DNA of 64,000 nt from Streptomyces sp. CB02261 (GTDB taxonomy: Bacteria; Actinomycetota; Actinomycetes; Streptomycetales; Streptomycetaceae), in assembly GCF_001905665.1 (NCBI RefSeq), contig NZ_LIVX01000014.1:62001-126000 (forward strand), read 5' to 3'. Under the pieces are notes generated by a model that saw nothing but the letters and a program-made list of their open reading frames with translations, made no database searches and had not been told where the DNA came from. Made by a program: the position numbers and the translations under genes. This document shows, in pieces, positions 39,976 to 48,921 of the stretch. Within the stretch, counting starts at the first letter, position 1; the number at the start of each line of letters is the position of its first letter.

Positions 39976-42900
39976 CCCGCGCTCCCCGGACTGCTGTGCC
40001 ACAGCTTCCTTCCGCTCGGGACCCCTTCGCCGGCCGGCTTGAGGTCGGCCCAGGGGTTCATCCGGTAGCCGTTGGGCAGGGTGATGCGGCGGTCGTCGCC
40101 GGTCCGTCCGGCCGGGTCTTCCTCCCGCTCCGCGAGGCGCTCCCCCACCGCGTCCAGGCCGCCGGACGCCCGCAGTTCGACGAGTTCGGCGAGGTTCCAG
40201 GCGGCGGCACCGACCACGCTGAGGCTGCGGGGGCCACGCCGCTGCACCACGCCCCGGACGAGGAGCAGCCAGGAGTGGAAGACGGTGTGGGCGCAGCGCT
40301 CGTGGGCGTCGTCGAAGAAGGCGAGGTCGACCAGGCCGGTGCCGTCGTCGAGGGTGGTGAAGATGACCCGCTTGCCGGAGCGGATGGGCGGGGTCTGGGT
40401 GGCGGCCTTGGCGCCCGCGACGAGGACGGTCCGGCCGTGCGGGGTGTCGCGGAGGCGCTGGGCGGAGACGACGCCGAGCTCTTCGAGGAAGGCGCGGTGG
40501 TCGCCCATGAGGTGGCGGGAGGCGTCCATGCCGAGGATGCCGAGTTCGGCGCTGAGGCGTTCCGTCTCGTCGAGGTCGGGCAGGCCGACGGGGGCGGTCC
40601 TGCCGCCCTGGGCGAGCGGGAGCTGTCCGCCGTGGGAGGCGGCTCCGCGCTGGACGCGCCGGAGTTCGGTGAGGTGGAGGAGGAGGTCGCGGCGGTTGGC
40701 GCCGAAGGCGTCCAGGGCGCCGACCTGGGCGAGCCGTTCGGCGACGGGGGTGCGGGGGCGGGCCCGTTCCCAGAAGTCGAGGAGGGAGGCGTAGGGCTGT
40801 CCGGCCTCGATGCGGGCGCTCTCGTTCTCGCTGATGCCGTGGACGTCGGTCAGGCCGAGCCGGAGGCCCCACCGCACCGGTGAATCAGACACCAGTTCGA
40901 TACGGTGAGCGACCGCCGAGCGGTTCACGTCGAGCGGCAGCACCGGGACCCCGCGCCGCCGCGCGTCGGCGAGCAGCAGCCGCTTGGGGTACATGCCGGG
41001 GTCGTGGGTGAGCAGTCCGGCGTAGAAGGCGGCCGGGTGGTGGGCCTTGAGCCAGGCCGACTGGTACGTCGGCACGGCGAAGGCCACCGCGTGGGCCTTG
41101 CAGAAGCCGTACGAGCCGAAGGCCTCCACGATCTCCCAGGTCCGGGCGACGACCTCGTCCGCGTATCCGCGCGCCGAGGCCTGGCGGGCGAACCAGAGCT
41201 TGATCCGGCCCTGCGACTCGGGATCCGAGAGCCCGCGCCGCACCTGGTCGGCCTCGTCACGGCGGCAGCCGGTCATGATCCGCACGATCTCGATGATCTG
41301 CTCGTGGAAGACGACCACCCCGTACGTCTCCTTCAGGGTCTGCTCCAGGTCGGGGTGCGGATAGCGGGCGGGGGCGCGGCCGTGCCGGGCCTCGATGAAG
41401 GGGCGGACCATGTCGGCGGCGACCGGGCCCGGCCGGAAGAGGGAGATGTCGACGACGAGGTCGTGGAAGGTGGCGGGCTGGAGCCGGCCGACCAGGTCGC
41501 GCTGGCCCGGCGACTCGATCTGGAAGCAGCCGAGGGTCTCGGTGGAGCGGATGAGCCGGTACGTCTCGGGGTCGCCCTCCGGGATGGCGTCGATGTCAGG
41601 CCGGGTGCCCGTGGCCCGTTCGACCTCGGCGACGGCATGGGCCATCGCGGACTGCATCCGCACGCCGAGGACGTCCAGCTTGAGCAGCCCGAGGTCCTCC
41701 ACGTCCTCCTTGTCGAACTGGGACATGGGGAACCCCTCGCCGCTGGTGGGCACCACGGGGGTACGGGTGAGCAGCGAGGCGTCCGAGAGCAGCACCCCGC
41801 AGGGGTGCATGGCGGTTCCCCGCGGCAGCGCGTCGAGCGCCTCGACCAGCTCCCAGAGCTTGCCGTACCTCTGCCTCTCGCCCGCGAGCTCGCGCAGCTC
41901 GGGCAGTTCGTCGAGGGCGGCGAGCGCGTCCCTGGCGCGGATGTGCGGGAAGGCCTTGGCGATCCGGTCGATCTCGGCCGGGTCCATGGAGAGGGCCGCG
42001 CCCACGTCCCGTATCGCGTGGCGGACCCGGTAGGTCTCGGGCATGGCGACGGTGGCGACGCGTTCGGTGCCGAAGCGGTCGATGATCGCCCGGTAGACCT
42101 CCAGGCGGCGGGCGGACTCCACGTCGACGTCGATGTCGGGCAGGGCGGTGCGGCGCTTGGAGAGGAAGCGTTCCATCAGCAGGCCGTGCTCGACCGGGTC
42201 GGCGTGGGCGATGCCGAGGAGGTGGTTGACGAGGGAGCCCGCGCCGGAGCCGCGGGCGGCGACCCGGATGCCCATGCCCCGGACGTCGTCGACGACCTGG
42301 GCGACCGTCAGGAAGTAGGTGGCGAAGCCGTGGTGGGCGATGACGTCCAGCTCGCGGTGCATCCGGTCCCAGTAGTCGCGCCGCTTCTCGTACCCCTTCA
42401 GGACCATGCCGGCGGCGGCCCGGGAGGCGAGGACGCGCTGGGCGGTGCGGTGCTCGGCCCCGACGAGGTGCGGTTCGGGGAAGTGGGCGGAGCCCATGCC
42501 GAGGTCGTCCTCGGGGTCGACCAGGCAGTCGGCGGCGACCGCCGCGGTCCGGTCGAGGAGCCGGTGGGCGGTGTCCCGGCGGAAGCCCGCGGCCTCGACG
42601 ATCCGCTCGGCGGCGGCCAGCATCCCGTCGGGTCCTTCGAGGCCCTTGAGCCAGGCCTGGCCGCTGTCGAGCTCCTTGCGGGGGTCGACGGGGACCAGGC
42701 GGCGGGCGGAGTCGAGGACGTCGGCCACCGGGCCCTGGCCGGGGTCGGCGTAGCGGACGGCGTTGCCGATGACGGGCCGGACGCCCTGCTCGGCCGCGAA
42801 GCCGACGGTACGGGCGGCGAGCCGCAGGGAACCGGGCCCGGCGCCGGTGCGGCCGTGGTCGACGGCGGTGAGCCGCAGCGCGTCGCCGTACCGCTCGCGC

Positions 42901-43505
42901 CAGGGGGCGAGCAGCCGGGCGGCCCGGTCGGGACGGCCGGCGGCGAGGGCGCGGCCGACGTCGGACGCGGGGCCGAGCAGGACGAACACGTCGTCGTCGC
43001 GCAGGGCGGACCAGGGCAGCAGGGGGCGCTCCCCGTCTCCGGCGTGGGCGGCGGTGACCATCGCGCAGAGGGAGGCCCAGCCGGTGCGGGATCGGGCGAG
43101 GAAGACGGCGCGGGGCGCGGACTCGTCGACGAAGGCCCCGCCTCGTACGGGCACCCGGCGGGCGCCGCCGGTCCCTGCCGGTCCGGGCCCCGGGCCCCCG
43201 GATCCGCCGTACGGCCCCCCGGACCCGCCGGACGGACCGCCGCGCCCGGCCGGGCGGCCGGTCCCGTCCCGCGCGTCGCCGGGTGCCACCGCCTCGTACG
43301 CCAGGTCCACGCCGAACAGGGGGCGGACGCCCTCCTTCGCGCAGGCCTTGGCGAAGCGGATCGTGCCCGCGAGGGTGTCGCGGTCGGTCAGGGCGAGCGC
43401 GTCCATGCCGCGCTCGGCGGCGCGGGCGGCGAGCTGTCCGGGGTGTGAGGCGCCGTACCGCAGGGAGAAGCCCGACGCGGTGTGCAGATGCGTGAATCCC
43501 GGCAT
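39972..43505 (-). CDS. dnaE2: Error-prone DNA polymerase III alpha subunit DnaE2
   Basis: 1177 residues. A PHP domain starts at FTHLHTASGFSLRYGASHP. The polymerase active site has PDIDVDVESAR (two catalytic Asp) and the later VVDISLFRPGPV Asp. A helix-hairpin-helix and OB domain end the protein. DnaE2 performs mutagenic translesion synthesis with ImuB. The GGGAGGTGC site selects the ATG at 43505 over one eight codons earlier. Two LexA-like boxes lie upstream. A Gly/Pro-rich insert near residues 77-102 (GGPSGGSGGPYGGSGGPG) interrupts the PHP domain. Confidence 0.95.
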   Translation of the reverse strand: MPGFTHLHTASGFSLRYGASHPGQLAARAAERGMDALALTDRDTLAGTIRFAKACAKEGVRPLFGVDLAYEAVAPGDARDGTGRPAGRGGPSGGSGGPYGGSGGPGPGPAGTGGARRVPVRGGAFVDESAPRAVFLARSRTGWASLCAMVTAAHAGDGERPLLPWSALRDDDVFVLLGPASDVGRALAAGRPDRAARLLAPWRERYGDALRLTAVDHGRTGAGPGSLRLAARTVGFAAEQGVRPVIGNAVRYADPGQGPVADVLDSARRLVPVDPRKELDSGQAWLKGLEGPDGMLAAAERIVEAAGFRRDTAHRLLDRTAAVAADCLVDPEDDLGMGSAHFPEPHLVGAEHRTAQRVLASRAAAGMVLKGYEKRRDYWDRMHRELDVIAHHGFATYFLTVAQVVDDVRGMGIRVAARGSGAGSLVNHLLGIAHADPVEHGLLMERFLSKRRTALPDIDVDVESARRLEVYRAIIDRFGTERVATVAMPETYRVRHAIRDVGAALSMDPAEIDRIAKAFPHIRARDALAALDELPELRELAGERQRYGKLWELVEALDALPRGTAMHPCGVLLSDASLLTRTPVVPTSGEGFPMSQFDKEDVEDLGLLKLDVLGVRMQSAMAHAVAEVERATGTRPDIDAIPEGDPETYRLIRSTETLGCFQIESPGQRDLVGRLQPATFHDLVVDISLFRPGPVAADMVRPFIEARHGRAPARYPHPDLEQTLKETYGVVVFHEQIIEIVRIMTGCRRDEADQVRRGLSDPESQGRIKLWFARQASARGYADEVVARTWEIVEAFGSYGFCKAHAVAFAVPTYQSAWLKAHHPAAFYAGLLTHDPGMYPKRLLLADARRRGVPVLPLDVNRSAVAHRIELVSDSPVRWGLRLGLTDVHGISENESARIEAGQPYASLLDFWERARPRTPVAERLAQVGALDAFGANRRDLLLHLTELRRVQRGAASHGGQLPLAQGGRTAPVGLPDLDETERLSAELGILGMDASRHLMGDHRAFLEELGVVSAQRLRDTPHGRTVLVAGAKAATQTPPIRSGKRVIFTTLDDGTGLVDLAFFDDAHERCAHTVFHSWLLLVRGVVQRRGPRSLSVVGAAAWNLAELVELRASGGLDAVGERLAEREEDPAGRTGDDRRITLPNGYRMNPWADLKPAGEGVPSGRKLWHSSPGSAG

Positions 43506-43534
43506 GGCGCACCTCCCGCACTCCCGCATCGATT

Positions 43535-43548
43535 CGTACGTATGTTCC
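43535..43548. promoter_or_regulatory. LexA/SOS-like box 1 upstream of dnaE2
   Basis: CGTACGTATGTTCC matches CGAAC-N4-GTTCG except for one base in the first half-site and the outermost base of the other. It lies 30 bp upstream of the start codon, downstream of the -10. Confidence 0.5.
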
Positions 43549-43564
43549 CACCCCCCTCGTCTTC

Positions 43565-43570
43565 ACCATA
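43565..43570 (-). promoter_or_regulatory. Likely dnaE2 -10 element (TATGGT)
   Basis: TATGGT on the minus strand fits TANNNT. It lies between the two LexA-like boxes, about 60 bp upstream of the start codon. Confidence 0.4.
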
Positions 43571-43578
43571 GCCCATTT

Positions 43579-43592
43579 CGAACGTCCGTACG
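43579..43592. promoter_or_regulatory. LexA/SOS-like box 2 upstream of dnaE2
   Basis: CGAACGTCCGTACG differs from the actinobacterial SOS palindrome CGAAC-N4-GTTCG at one base. It overlaps the expected -35 region of the TATGGT promoter, a good position for LexA repression. Confidence 0.6.
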
Positions 43593-43674
43593 ATAAGCCG
43601 GGCGGTCTCCCCTTCCTCACCCGTCCGGGCGCGTCCCACCTGCGGAAACGCCCTCCGCCCCGGAGCGTGAGGGG

Positions 43675-44715
43675 ATGAGCCTCGTCGACGAACTGAAAAG
43701 CGCCGTCACGCCCCGAGCCGCCCTCCTGGTCGTCGGTGTCCTCGCCCTCCAGCTCCTGTTCATCGCCTCCTACGTCGGGGCGCTGCACCACCCCAAGCCG
43801 AGGGACGTGCCCTTCGGCGTCGTCGCGCCGCCCCAGGTCTCCGCCCAGCTCGTCGGGCGGCTGGAGAAGCTGCCCGGCGACCCGCTCGCCCCCCGAACGG
43901 TCACCGACGCGGCCGAGGCGCGGCAGCAGATCCTGAACCGGGAGCTCGACGGCGCCCTGATCGTCGACCCCGGCGGCCGCACCGACACCCTGCTCGTCGC
44001 CTCCGGCGGCGGCACCGTGCTCTCCTCGGCCCTGGAGTCGCTCTTCACCCGGCTGGAGGGGGCCCAGCAGCGGACCGTCCGGACGGTCGACGTGGCTCCC
44101 GCCTCGCCGGGCGACTTCGACGGACTCTCCGCCTTCTACCTCGTCGTCGGCTGGTGCGTCGGCGGCTACATCTGTGCCGCGATCCTGGCGATCAGCGCGG
44201 GCTCCCGGCCCGCGAACCGTGAGCGCGCGATCATCCGCCTCGGCGTCCTCGCGCTCTACTCGGTCCTCGGCGGCATCGGCGGCGCGGTGATCGTCGGCCC
44301 GATCCTGGACGCCCTGCCCGGCAGCGTCGTCGCCCTCTGGGGGCTCGGCACCCTGGTCGTCTTCGCCGTCGGCGCAGCCACCCTCGCCCTGCAGTCGGTC
44401 TTCGGGATCGTCGGCATCGGCCTGGCGATCCTGCTGATCGTCGTCGCGGGCAACCCCAGCGCGGGCGGCGCCTTCCCGCTGCCGATGCTGCCCCCGTTCT
44501 GGAACGCGATCGGCCCCGCCCTGCCCCCGGGCGCGGGCACCTGGGCGGCGCGCTCGATCGCGTACTTCAAGGGCAACGACATGACCGGCTCGATGCTGGT
44601 CCTCTCGGCCTGGGCCGTCGTCGGCACGGTGGTCACCCTGGTGATGTCCTCGCTGAGGCGCGGGCACGGTCAGGCGGAGCCGATCGCCGGGGAGGTGGGC
44701 GGGGTCCGTCCCTGA
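43675..44715 (+). CDS. Membrane protein of the DUF3533/YhgE-Pip type
   Basis: 346 residues. One N-terminal membrane segment (LLVVGVLALQLLFIASYVGAL), an extracytoplasmic domain of about 110 residues (DVPFGVVAPPQV to LFTRLEGAQQ) and five to six C-terminal segments give the layout of ABC-2-like YhgE/Pip or DUF3533 proteins. Relatives are implicated in export of envelope molecules or in phage reception; here the role is unknown. GAGGGG abuts the ATG. A strong hairpin follows the stop. Confidence 0.85.
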   Translation: MSLVDELKSAVTPRAALLVVGVLALQLLFIASYVGALHHPKPRDVPFGVVAPPQVSAQLVGRLEKLPGDPLAPRTVTDAAEARQQILNRELDGALIVDPGGRTDTLLVASGGGTVLSSALESLFTRLEGAQQRTVRTVDVAPASPGDFDGLSAFYLVVGWCVGGYICAAILAISAGSRPANRERAIIRLGVLALYSVLGGIGGAVIVGPILDALPGSVVALWGLGTLVVFAVGAATLALQSVFGIVGIGLAILLIVVAGNPSAGGAFPLPMLPPFWNAIGPALPPGAGTWAARSIAYFKGNDMTGSMLVLSAWAVVGTVVTLVMSSLRRGHGQAEPIAGEVGGVRP

Positions 44716-44741
44716 CGGGGTACGGACCCTACGGACGCGAG

Positions 44742-44771
44742 GGCCCCCGGCGGAGCGATCCGCCGGGGGCC
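44742..44771. terminator. Strong bidirectional terminator
   Basis: GGCCCCCGGCGG and CCGCCGGGGGCC form a perfect 12-bp stem with a 6-base loop. It lies between the convergent membrane-protein and protease genes. Confidence 0.8.
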
Positions 44772-44817
44772 TGCCGTCCGTGCCGGACGGGGTCGATGTC
44801 TCCGTACCGCGTGCCGC

Positions 44818-45708
44818 CTAGTAGACGCTGACCCCGTACGCGCTCAGCGCCTCGGTCACGGGCTGGAAGAAGGTCGTCCCGCCCGAGGAGCAGTTGCCGC
44901 TGCCGCCGGAGGTGAGGCCGATGGCGCGGCTGCCGGAGTAGAGCGGGCCCCCGGAGTCGCCCGGTTCGGCGCAGACGTTGGTGCGGATCATGCCGTAGAC
45001 GATGTCGCCGCCGCCGTAGTTCACGGTGGCGTTGAGCCCCGTCACCGAGCCGCTGTGGGTGCCGGTGGTGGAGCCGCGGCGGGTGACGGACATGCCGACC
45101 GTCGCGTTGGCGGCGCCGGTGATGTCCACGCTGCCGACGCTGCCGGGCTTGCTGACCGAGCTGTTGGTGTATCTGACGATGCCGTAGTCGTTGGTGGGGA
45201 AGCTCGACCCGGCCGTGGTGCCGAGGACCGTCGTCCGGGAGGAGTTGGAGTACCAGGTCCCGGCTCCGTCGGTGCAGTGACCGGCGGTGAGGAAGTAGGA
45301 CGTCCCCGCGCTGTCGCGGACGTTGAAGCCGAGCGAACAGCGCCAGCCGCCGTCGGCGTAGATCGCGTCGCCGCCGGAGATCAGCTTGGTGAACTTCCCG
45401 GGGGTCCGCTCCACCCGGATCGCGCCGGCGTCGGCGCCCGCCCGCTGCTTGATCTCCGCTATCTCGCCCGGGGAGACGGTGGAGTCGGCGGTGACGACGA
45501 CCTTCCCGGCGGCGGCGTCGACGTGCCAGGCGGTGCCGGCCACGTCGGCGGCGAGCACGGCGTCGCTCGCCGCAGCGAGCTGGGCGGCGCCGAAGGTCCG
45601 CTCCGTGCCGGCGTTCGCCGCGGGGACGGCCAGCGCCGCGACGGCGGCGAGCCCGGCGGTGACGGCGAGCGTCCGGATCGTACGGGTGCTGGTGCGCTGG
45701 TTCCTCAC
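44818..45708 (-). CDS. Streptogrisin-type secreted serine protease (S1E), copy 1
   Basis: 296 residues: a signal peptide to about ANAGTE, a propeptide of about 80 residues (ADVAGTAWHVDAAAGKVVVTAD) and the mature chymotrypsin-fold enzyme beginning near ISGGDAIYA. The triad is intact: His in FLTAGHCTD, Asp in PTNDYGIVR and Ser in PGDSGGPLYSG; the N-linked disulfide Cys are present. The propeptide assists folding and is removed by self-cleavage. AGGAGG lies eight bases before the GTG at 45708. A homologue lies 44 bp upstream in tandem. Confidence 0.95.
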   Translation of the reverse strand: MRNQRTSTRTIRTLAVTAGLAAVAALAVPAANAGTERTFGAAQLAAASDAVLAADVAGTAWHVDAAAGKVVVTADSTVSPGEIAEIKQRAGADAGAIRVERTPGKFTKLISGGDAIYADGGWRCSLGFNVRDSAGTSYFLTAGHCTDGAGTWYSNSSRTTVLGTTAGSSFPTNDYGIVRYTNSSVSKPGSVGSVDITGAANATVGMSVTRRGSTTGTHSGSVTGLNATVNYGGGDIVYGMIRTNVCAEPGDSGGPLYSGSRAIGLTSGGSGNCSSGGTTFFQPVTEALSAYGVSVY

Positions 45709-45752
45709 GTCTCGTTCCTCCTGAGTGGGGGGGGTGGGGGGAGCGGGGCGGA

Positions 45753-46619
45753 TCAGTAGAGGCTGACCTTGTACTTGGCGAGGGCCTCCGGCACCGGCTG
45801 GTAGAACGTGGTGCCGCCGGTGGAGCAGTTGCCGCTGCCGCCCGAGGTGATGCCGAGCGCCTTGGTGCCGTCGTAGAGCGCACCGCCGGAGTCGCCGGGC
45901 TCGGCGCAGACGTTGGTCTGGATCATGCCGCGGACGGTGCCGCCGCCGGAGTAGTGGACGGTGGCGTCGAGGCCGGTGACGGTGCCGCCGCGGGTGCCGG
46001 TGGTGGAGCCGGAGCGCTTGACGGGCTCCCCCACGTAGGCGTCGGCCGCGGTGAAGCCGCCCGGGTGGCTCAGCGAGGCGTTGTCGTAGCGGACGAGCGC
46101 GTAGTCGTTCCCGGGGAAGCTGGAGCCGACGGTGGCGCCGATCAGGGTGGACTGCGCCGAGTTGGCGTACCAGGTGTTCGCCACGTTGCCGCAGTGGCCG
46201 GCGGTGAGGAAGTAGTACGTGCTGCCGCTGCGGACGTTGAAGCCGAGCGAGCAGCGGTAGCCGCTGCCGTGGATGGCGTCGCCCGCGCCGAGCAGGGGCG
46301 TGAAGACGCCGGGGGTGCGCTGGACGCGGAGGGCTCCGGCGTCGGCGCCGGCCGCGGCGCGGATCCTCGCGATCTCCGCGTCGGTGACGGTGGCGTCGGC
46401 GGTGACGACGACCCGGCCGGCGGCCCGGTCCACGTACCAGGCGGTGCCGCCGACCCCCGCGGCGTCGACGGCGGCGTCGGCGCGGGCGAGTTGGGCGGCC
46501 GCGGCCGGGCCGGGGACGGGGGCGGCCTCGGCGCCGGGGAGTCCGACGGCCGTCACGGCCGCGATGCCGGCGGCGAGGGCGAGCAGACGGGTGCGGGTGT
46601 TCCTCACTGTGCTCCTCAC
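45753..46619 (-). CDS. Streptogrisin-type secreted serine protease (S1E), copy 2
   Basis: 288 residues, paralogous to copy 1 over its whole length. Signal peptide to about GAEAAP, propeptide with GGTAWYVDRAAGRVVVTAD, mature enzyme from about LGAGDAIHG. Triad His in TAGHCGN, Asp in GNDYALVR and Ser in PGDSGGALYDG. AAGGAG supports the GTG at 46619; a second GTG at 46604 with GAGGAG aligns better with copy 1 and is also possible. Tandem duplication of streptogrisin genes is known in the genus. Confidence 0.95.
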   Translation of the reverse strand: MRSTVRNTRTRLLALAAGIAAVTAVGLPGAEAAPVPGPAAAAQLARADAAVDAAGVGGTAWYVDRAAGRVVVTADATVTDAEIARIRAAAGADAGALRVQRTPGVFTPLLGAGDAIHGSGYRCSLGFNVRSGSTYYFLTAGHCGNVANTWYANSAQSTLIGATVGSSFPGNDYALVRYDNASLSHPGGFTAADAYVGEPVKRSGSTTGTRGGTVTGLDATVHYSGGGTVRGMIQTNVCAEPGDSGGALYDGTKALGITSGGSGNCSTGGTTFYQPVPEALAKYKVSLY

Positions 46620-46751
46620 ATTTCTCCTTCTGGGAAAAGCGGAGGGGCCCGTGGGTGACGGGCCCGTGAGGCGCCATCAGGTGACGTGTTCCTGACATGC
46701 ACCGTGAGCGATAGTGACCCCCTCGGAACGGACGCACAAGACCGCATGCCG

Positions 46752-46790
46752 GACGGGTGCCCCCGGCCGTCCTGGCCGGGGGCACCCGTC
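46752..46790. terminator. Very strong terminator of the organosulfur operon
   Basis: Two 17-bp arms from GACGGGTGCCCCCGG to CCGGGGGCACCCGTC pair perfectly around a 5-base loop. It is 30 bp past the stop of the DUF1684 gene and separates the operon from the protease genes. Confidence 0.85.
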
Positions 46791-46819
46791 GTCCGTACCG
46801 TCCCGCGTCGAAGCCCAGG

Positions 46820-47608
46820 TCAGGAGGGGTTCAGCCGCCGCTCCCCCGCCGCGACGGCGGTGTCGAGCGTGTTCCCCGGCGGCGGGAACGGGCAGATGAA
46901 GTGGTCGGCGAACGCGCACGGCGGAAGCAGCGCCCGGTTGAAGTCCACCGTCACCGAACCGTCCGCCCCCGGAGCCGCCGGACGCAGGAAACGGAAGCGG
47001 TAGCTGTCCCGGCCGCTGGTCGCGTCCGCGAAGACCGCCCACAGGGAGCCGTCGTCCTCGACGGCCACCTGCAGCGTGTGCTCACCGCCGTGCAGATCGA
47101 AGACCAGCTCACCGGAGAGCCCGAGACCGCGCTCCCGGCCGTCGGCGTTCTCCACCCGCACGCTGCGGGTCTCCCCGTACGGACGGAAGACGCCGGGCAC
47201 CACCCAGCGCTCGTCGTACGCGGTGGCCTCGATGCCCCGGAAGGCGCGGCGCGCCTCCGAGCCGGGGTCGAAGTCCCGTACGGCCCAGAGCCCCTCGCGC
47301 CGCAGCACCACGAGCCGCCGTCCGGCCGACTCGACCCGGGACTCGTGGATCGGCCCGTGGTCGGCGGTGAGCCGGACCGTGCCGGTGAAGGGCTTGCCGT
47401 CGACCGTGAGCCCGTCCTCGGCGTCCGCCGAGAGGACCACGTCGTCGCCGTCCTCCCGCCATACGCCGGGAACCGCCGGAAGCCGGCCCTCCGGGAAGTC
47501 CGAGAGCCAGTGGGTGCCCGTGAGGGAGAGCGGGCCGTACGAGGAGGAGACCGCGGCTTCGCGCTGTTCGTGCCAGTGCCGCCAGTCCTGCTGGGGATCC
47601 GTGCTCAT
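46820..47608 (-). CDS. DUF1684 family protein
   Basis: 262 residues, cytoplasmic, no signal peptide. WRHWHEQREAAVSSSYGPLSLTGTHWL, GLWAVRDFDPGSEARRAFRGIEA, DFNRALLPPCAFADHFICPFPPPGNTL are the characteristic DUF1684 blocks; the last holds conserved Asn, Cys and Pro residues. The function is unknown. Its ATG overlaps the stop of the upstream flavin monooxygenase (ATGA). It is the last gene of the leftward operon, so a role in using the oxidised sulfur compound is plausible. Confidence 0.85.
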   Translation of the reverse strand: MSTDPQQDWRHWHEQREAAVSSSYGPLSLTGTHWLSDFPEGRLPAVPGVWREDGDDVVLSADAEDGLTVDGKPFTGTVRLTADHGPIHESRVESAGRRLVVLRREGLWAVRDFDPGSEARRAFRGIEATAYDERWVVPGVFRPYGETRSVRVENADGRERGLGLSGELVFDLHGGEHTLQVAVEDDGSLWAVFADATSGRDSYRFRFLRPAAPGADGSVTVDFNRALLPPCAFADHFICPFPPPGNTLDTAVAAGERRLNPS

Positions 47609-48921
47609 GGTGTTCCACCTTTCCATACGGGTGCGGGAAGCCCGAGGTGCTCCCGGAGCGTCGTGCCGGAGTACTCCGTACGGAACACTCCGCGTTCCTG
47701 GAGCAGCGGGACGACCCGGTCGACGAAGTCGTCGAGCCCGCCGGGGGTGAGGTGCGGGACGAGGATGAAGCCGTCGGCCGCGTCCTCGGCGACGAACTCC
47801 TCCAGGGCCGCCGCCACCGTCGCCGGACTGCCGACGAAGGACTGCCGGCCGGAGGACTCGACGACGGTCTCGCGGATCGAGAGGCCCTTCGCCTCGGAGA
47901 GCGCCCGCCACTTCCGGGCCACGGCCACCGGGTCGGCGACCCGCACCCTGCCCTGCACGACCGTGGCTTCGGGATCGGGGTCGAAGTCCGGGAGCGGCCC
48001 GTCGGGGTCGTGGTCGGACAGGTCGCGGCCCCAGATCTGCTCCAGGGCGAGGATCGCGTTCTGCGGGGAGACCTGCTGGTGGCGGATCTCGGCGGCCCGC
48101 TCCCGCGCCTCGGCGTCGGTGTCCGCGAGGACGTACGTCACCCCGGGCATGATCTTCAGGTCGCCGGGCTCCCTCCCGTACCGGGCGAGCCGCCCCTTGA
48201 CGTCGGCGTAGAACTCCCGGCCGGCCTCCAGGGTGGAGTGGCGGGTGAAGATCACGTCGGCGGTGGAGGCGGCGAACTCCCGGCCCTCGGCGGAGTCCCC
48301 GGCCTGGATGACGACCGGATGCCCCTGCGGCGAGCGCGGGACGGTGAACTCGCCCTCGATCCCGAACTGCGGGCCGTGGTGGGCGAAGGGCCGCGGGGTG
48401 CCGTCCGGTCGCCACGAGTCCCACAGCTCCCGGGCCGTGGCGACGAACTCGGCGGCCCGGGTGTAGCGGTCGGCCCGGTCGAGGAAGCCGCCGCGCCGGA
48501 AGTTCTCGCCGGTGAAGGCGTCCGACGAGGTGACGACGTTCCAGGCGGCCCGGCCCGCGCTGAGGTGGTCGAGCGAGGCGAGCCGCCGGGCCAGTTCGTA
48601 CGGCTCGTTGAAGGTGGCGTTGACCGTGCCGGCCAGGCCGAGCCGCTCGGTGACGGCGGCCAGCGCGGTGAGGACGGTGATCGACTCGGGCCTGCCGACG
48701 ACGTCCAGATCGTGGATGCGCCCCTTGTGCTCGCGCAGCCGCAGCCCCTCGGCCAGGAAGAAGAAGTCGAACAGGCCGCGCTCAGCGGTCCTCGCCAGGT
48801 GCTCGAAGGAGGAGAAGTCGATCTGCGACCCGGAGTGCGGATCGGCCCAGACGGTGGTGGAGTTGACGCCGGGGAAGTGCGCGGCGAGATGGATCCGCTT
48901 CCGGCCGGCGGGGGCGCTCAC
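47605..48921 (-). CDS. Flavin-dependent monooxygenase, NtaA/SnaA/DszA subfamily
   Basis: 438 residues, a luciferase-like (beta/alpha) barrel. IHLAAHFPGVNSTTVWADP near the start, LDHLSAGRAAWNVVTSSDAF and PVVIQAGDSAEGREFAA are typical of NtaA/SnaA/DszA enzymes. These use reduced FMN supplied by a partner reductase to oxidise chelators, sulfones or alkylsulfur compounds. The GTG start overlaps the upstream stop (GTGA). With a second family member next door and ABC importer genes behind, a sulfur-scavenging oxidation is likely; the substrate is unknown. Confidence 0.93.
   Translation of the reverse strand: MSAPAGRKRIHLAAHFPGVNSTTVWADPHSGSQIDFSSFEHLARTAERGLFDFFFLAEGLRLREHKGRIHDLDVVGRPESITVLTALAAVTERLGLAGTVNATFNEPYELARRLASLDHLSAGRAAWNVVTSSDAFTGENFRRGGFLDRADRYTRAAEFVATARELWDSWRPDGTPRPFAHHGPQFGIEGEFTVPRSPQGHPVVIQAGDSAEGREFAASTADVIFTRHSTLEAGREFYADVKGRLARYGREPGDLKIMPGVTYVLADTDAEARERAAEIRHQQVSPQNAILALEQIWGRDLSDHDPDGPLPDFDPDPEATVVQGRVRVADPVAVARKWRALSEAKGLSIRETVVESSGRQSFVGSPATVAAALEEFVAEDAADGFILVPHLTPGGLDDFVDRVVPLLQERGVFRTEYSGTTLREHLGLPAPVWKGGTP

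Noticed and set aside
40905..43448. 847-residue open frame antisense to dnaE2
   Set aside because: Gly/Val/Asp-rich mirror of a long GC-rich gene, with no domain or ribosome site.
41596..44667. 1023-residue open frame on the minus strand
   Set aside because: It spans the dnaE2 gene in the wrong frame and the antisense of the 43675 membrane-protein gene. It is composition noise.
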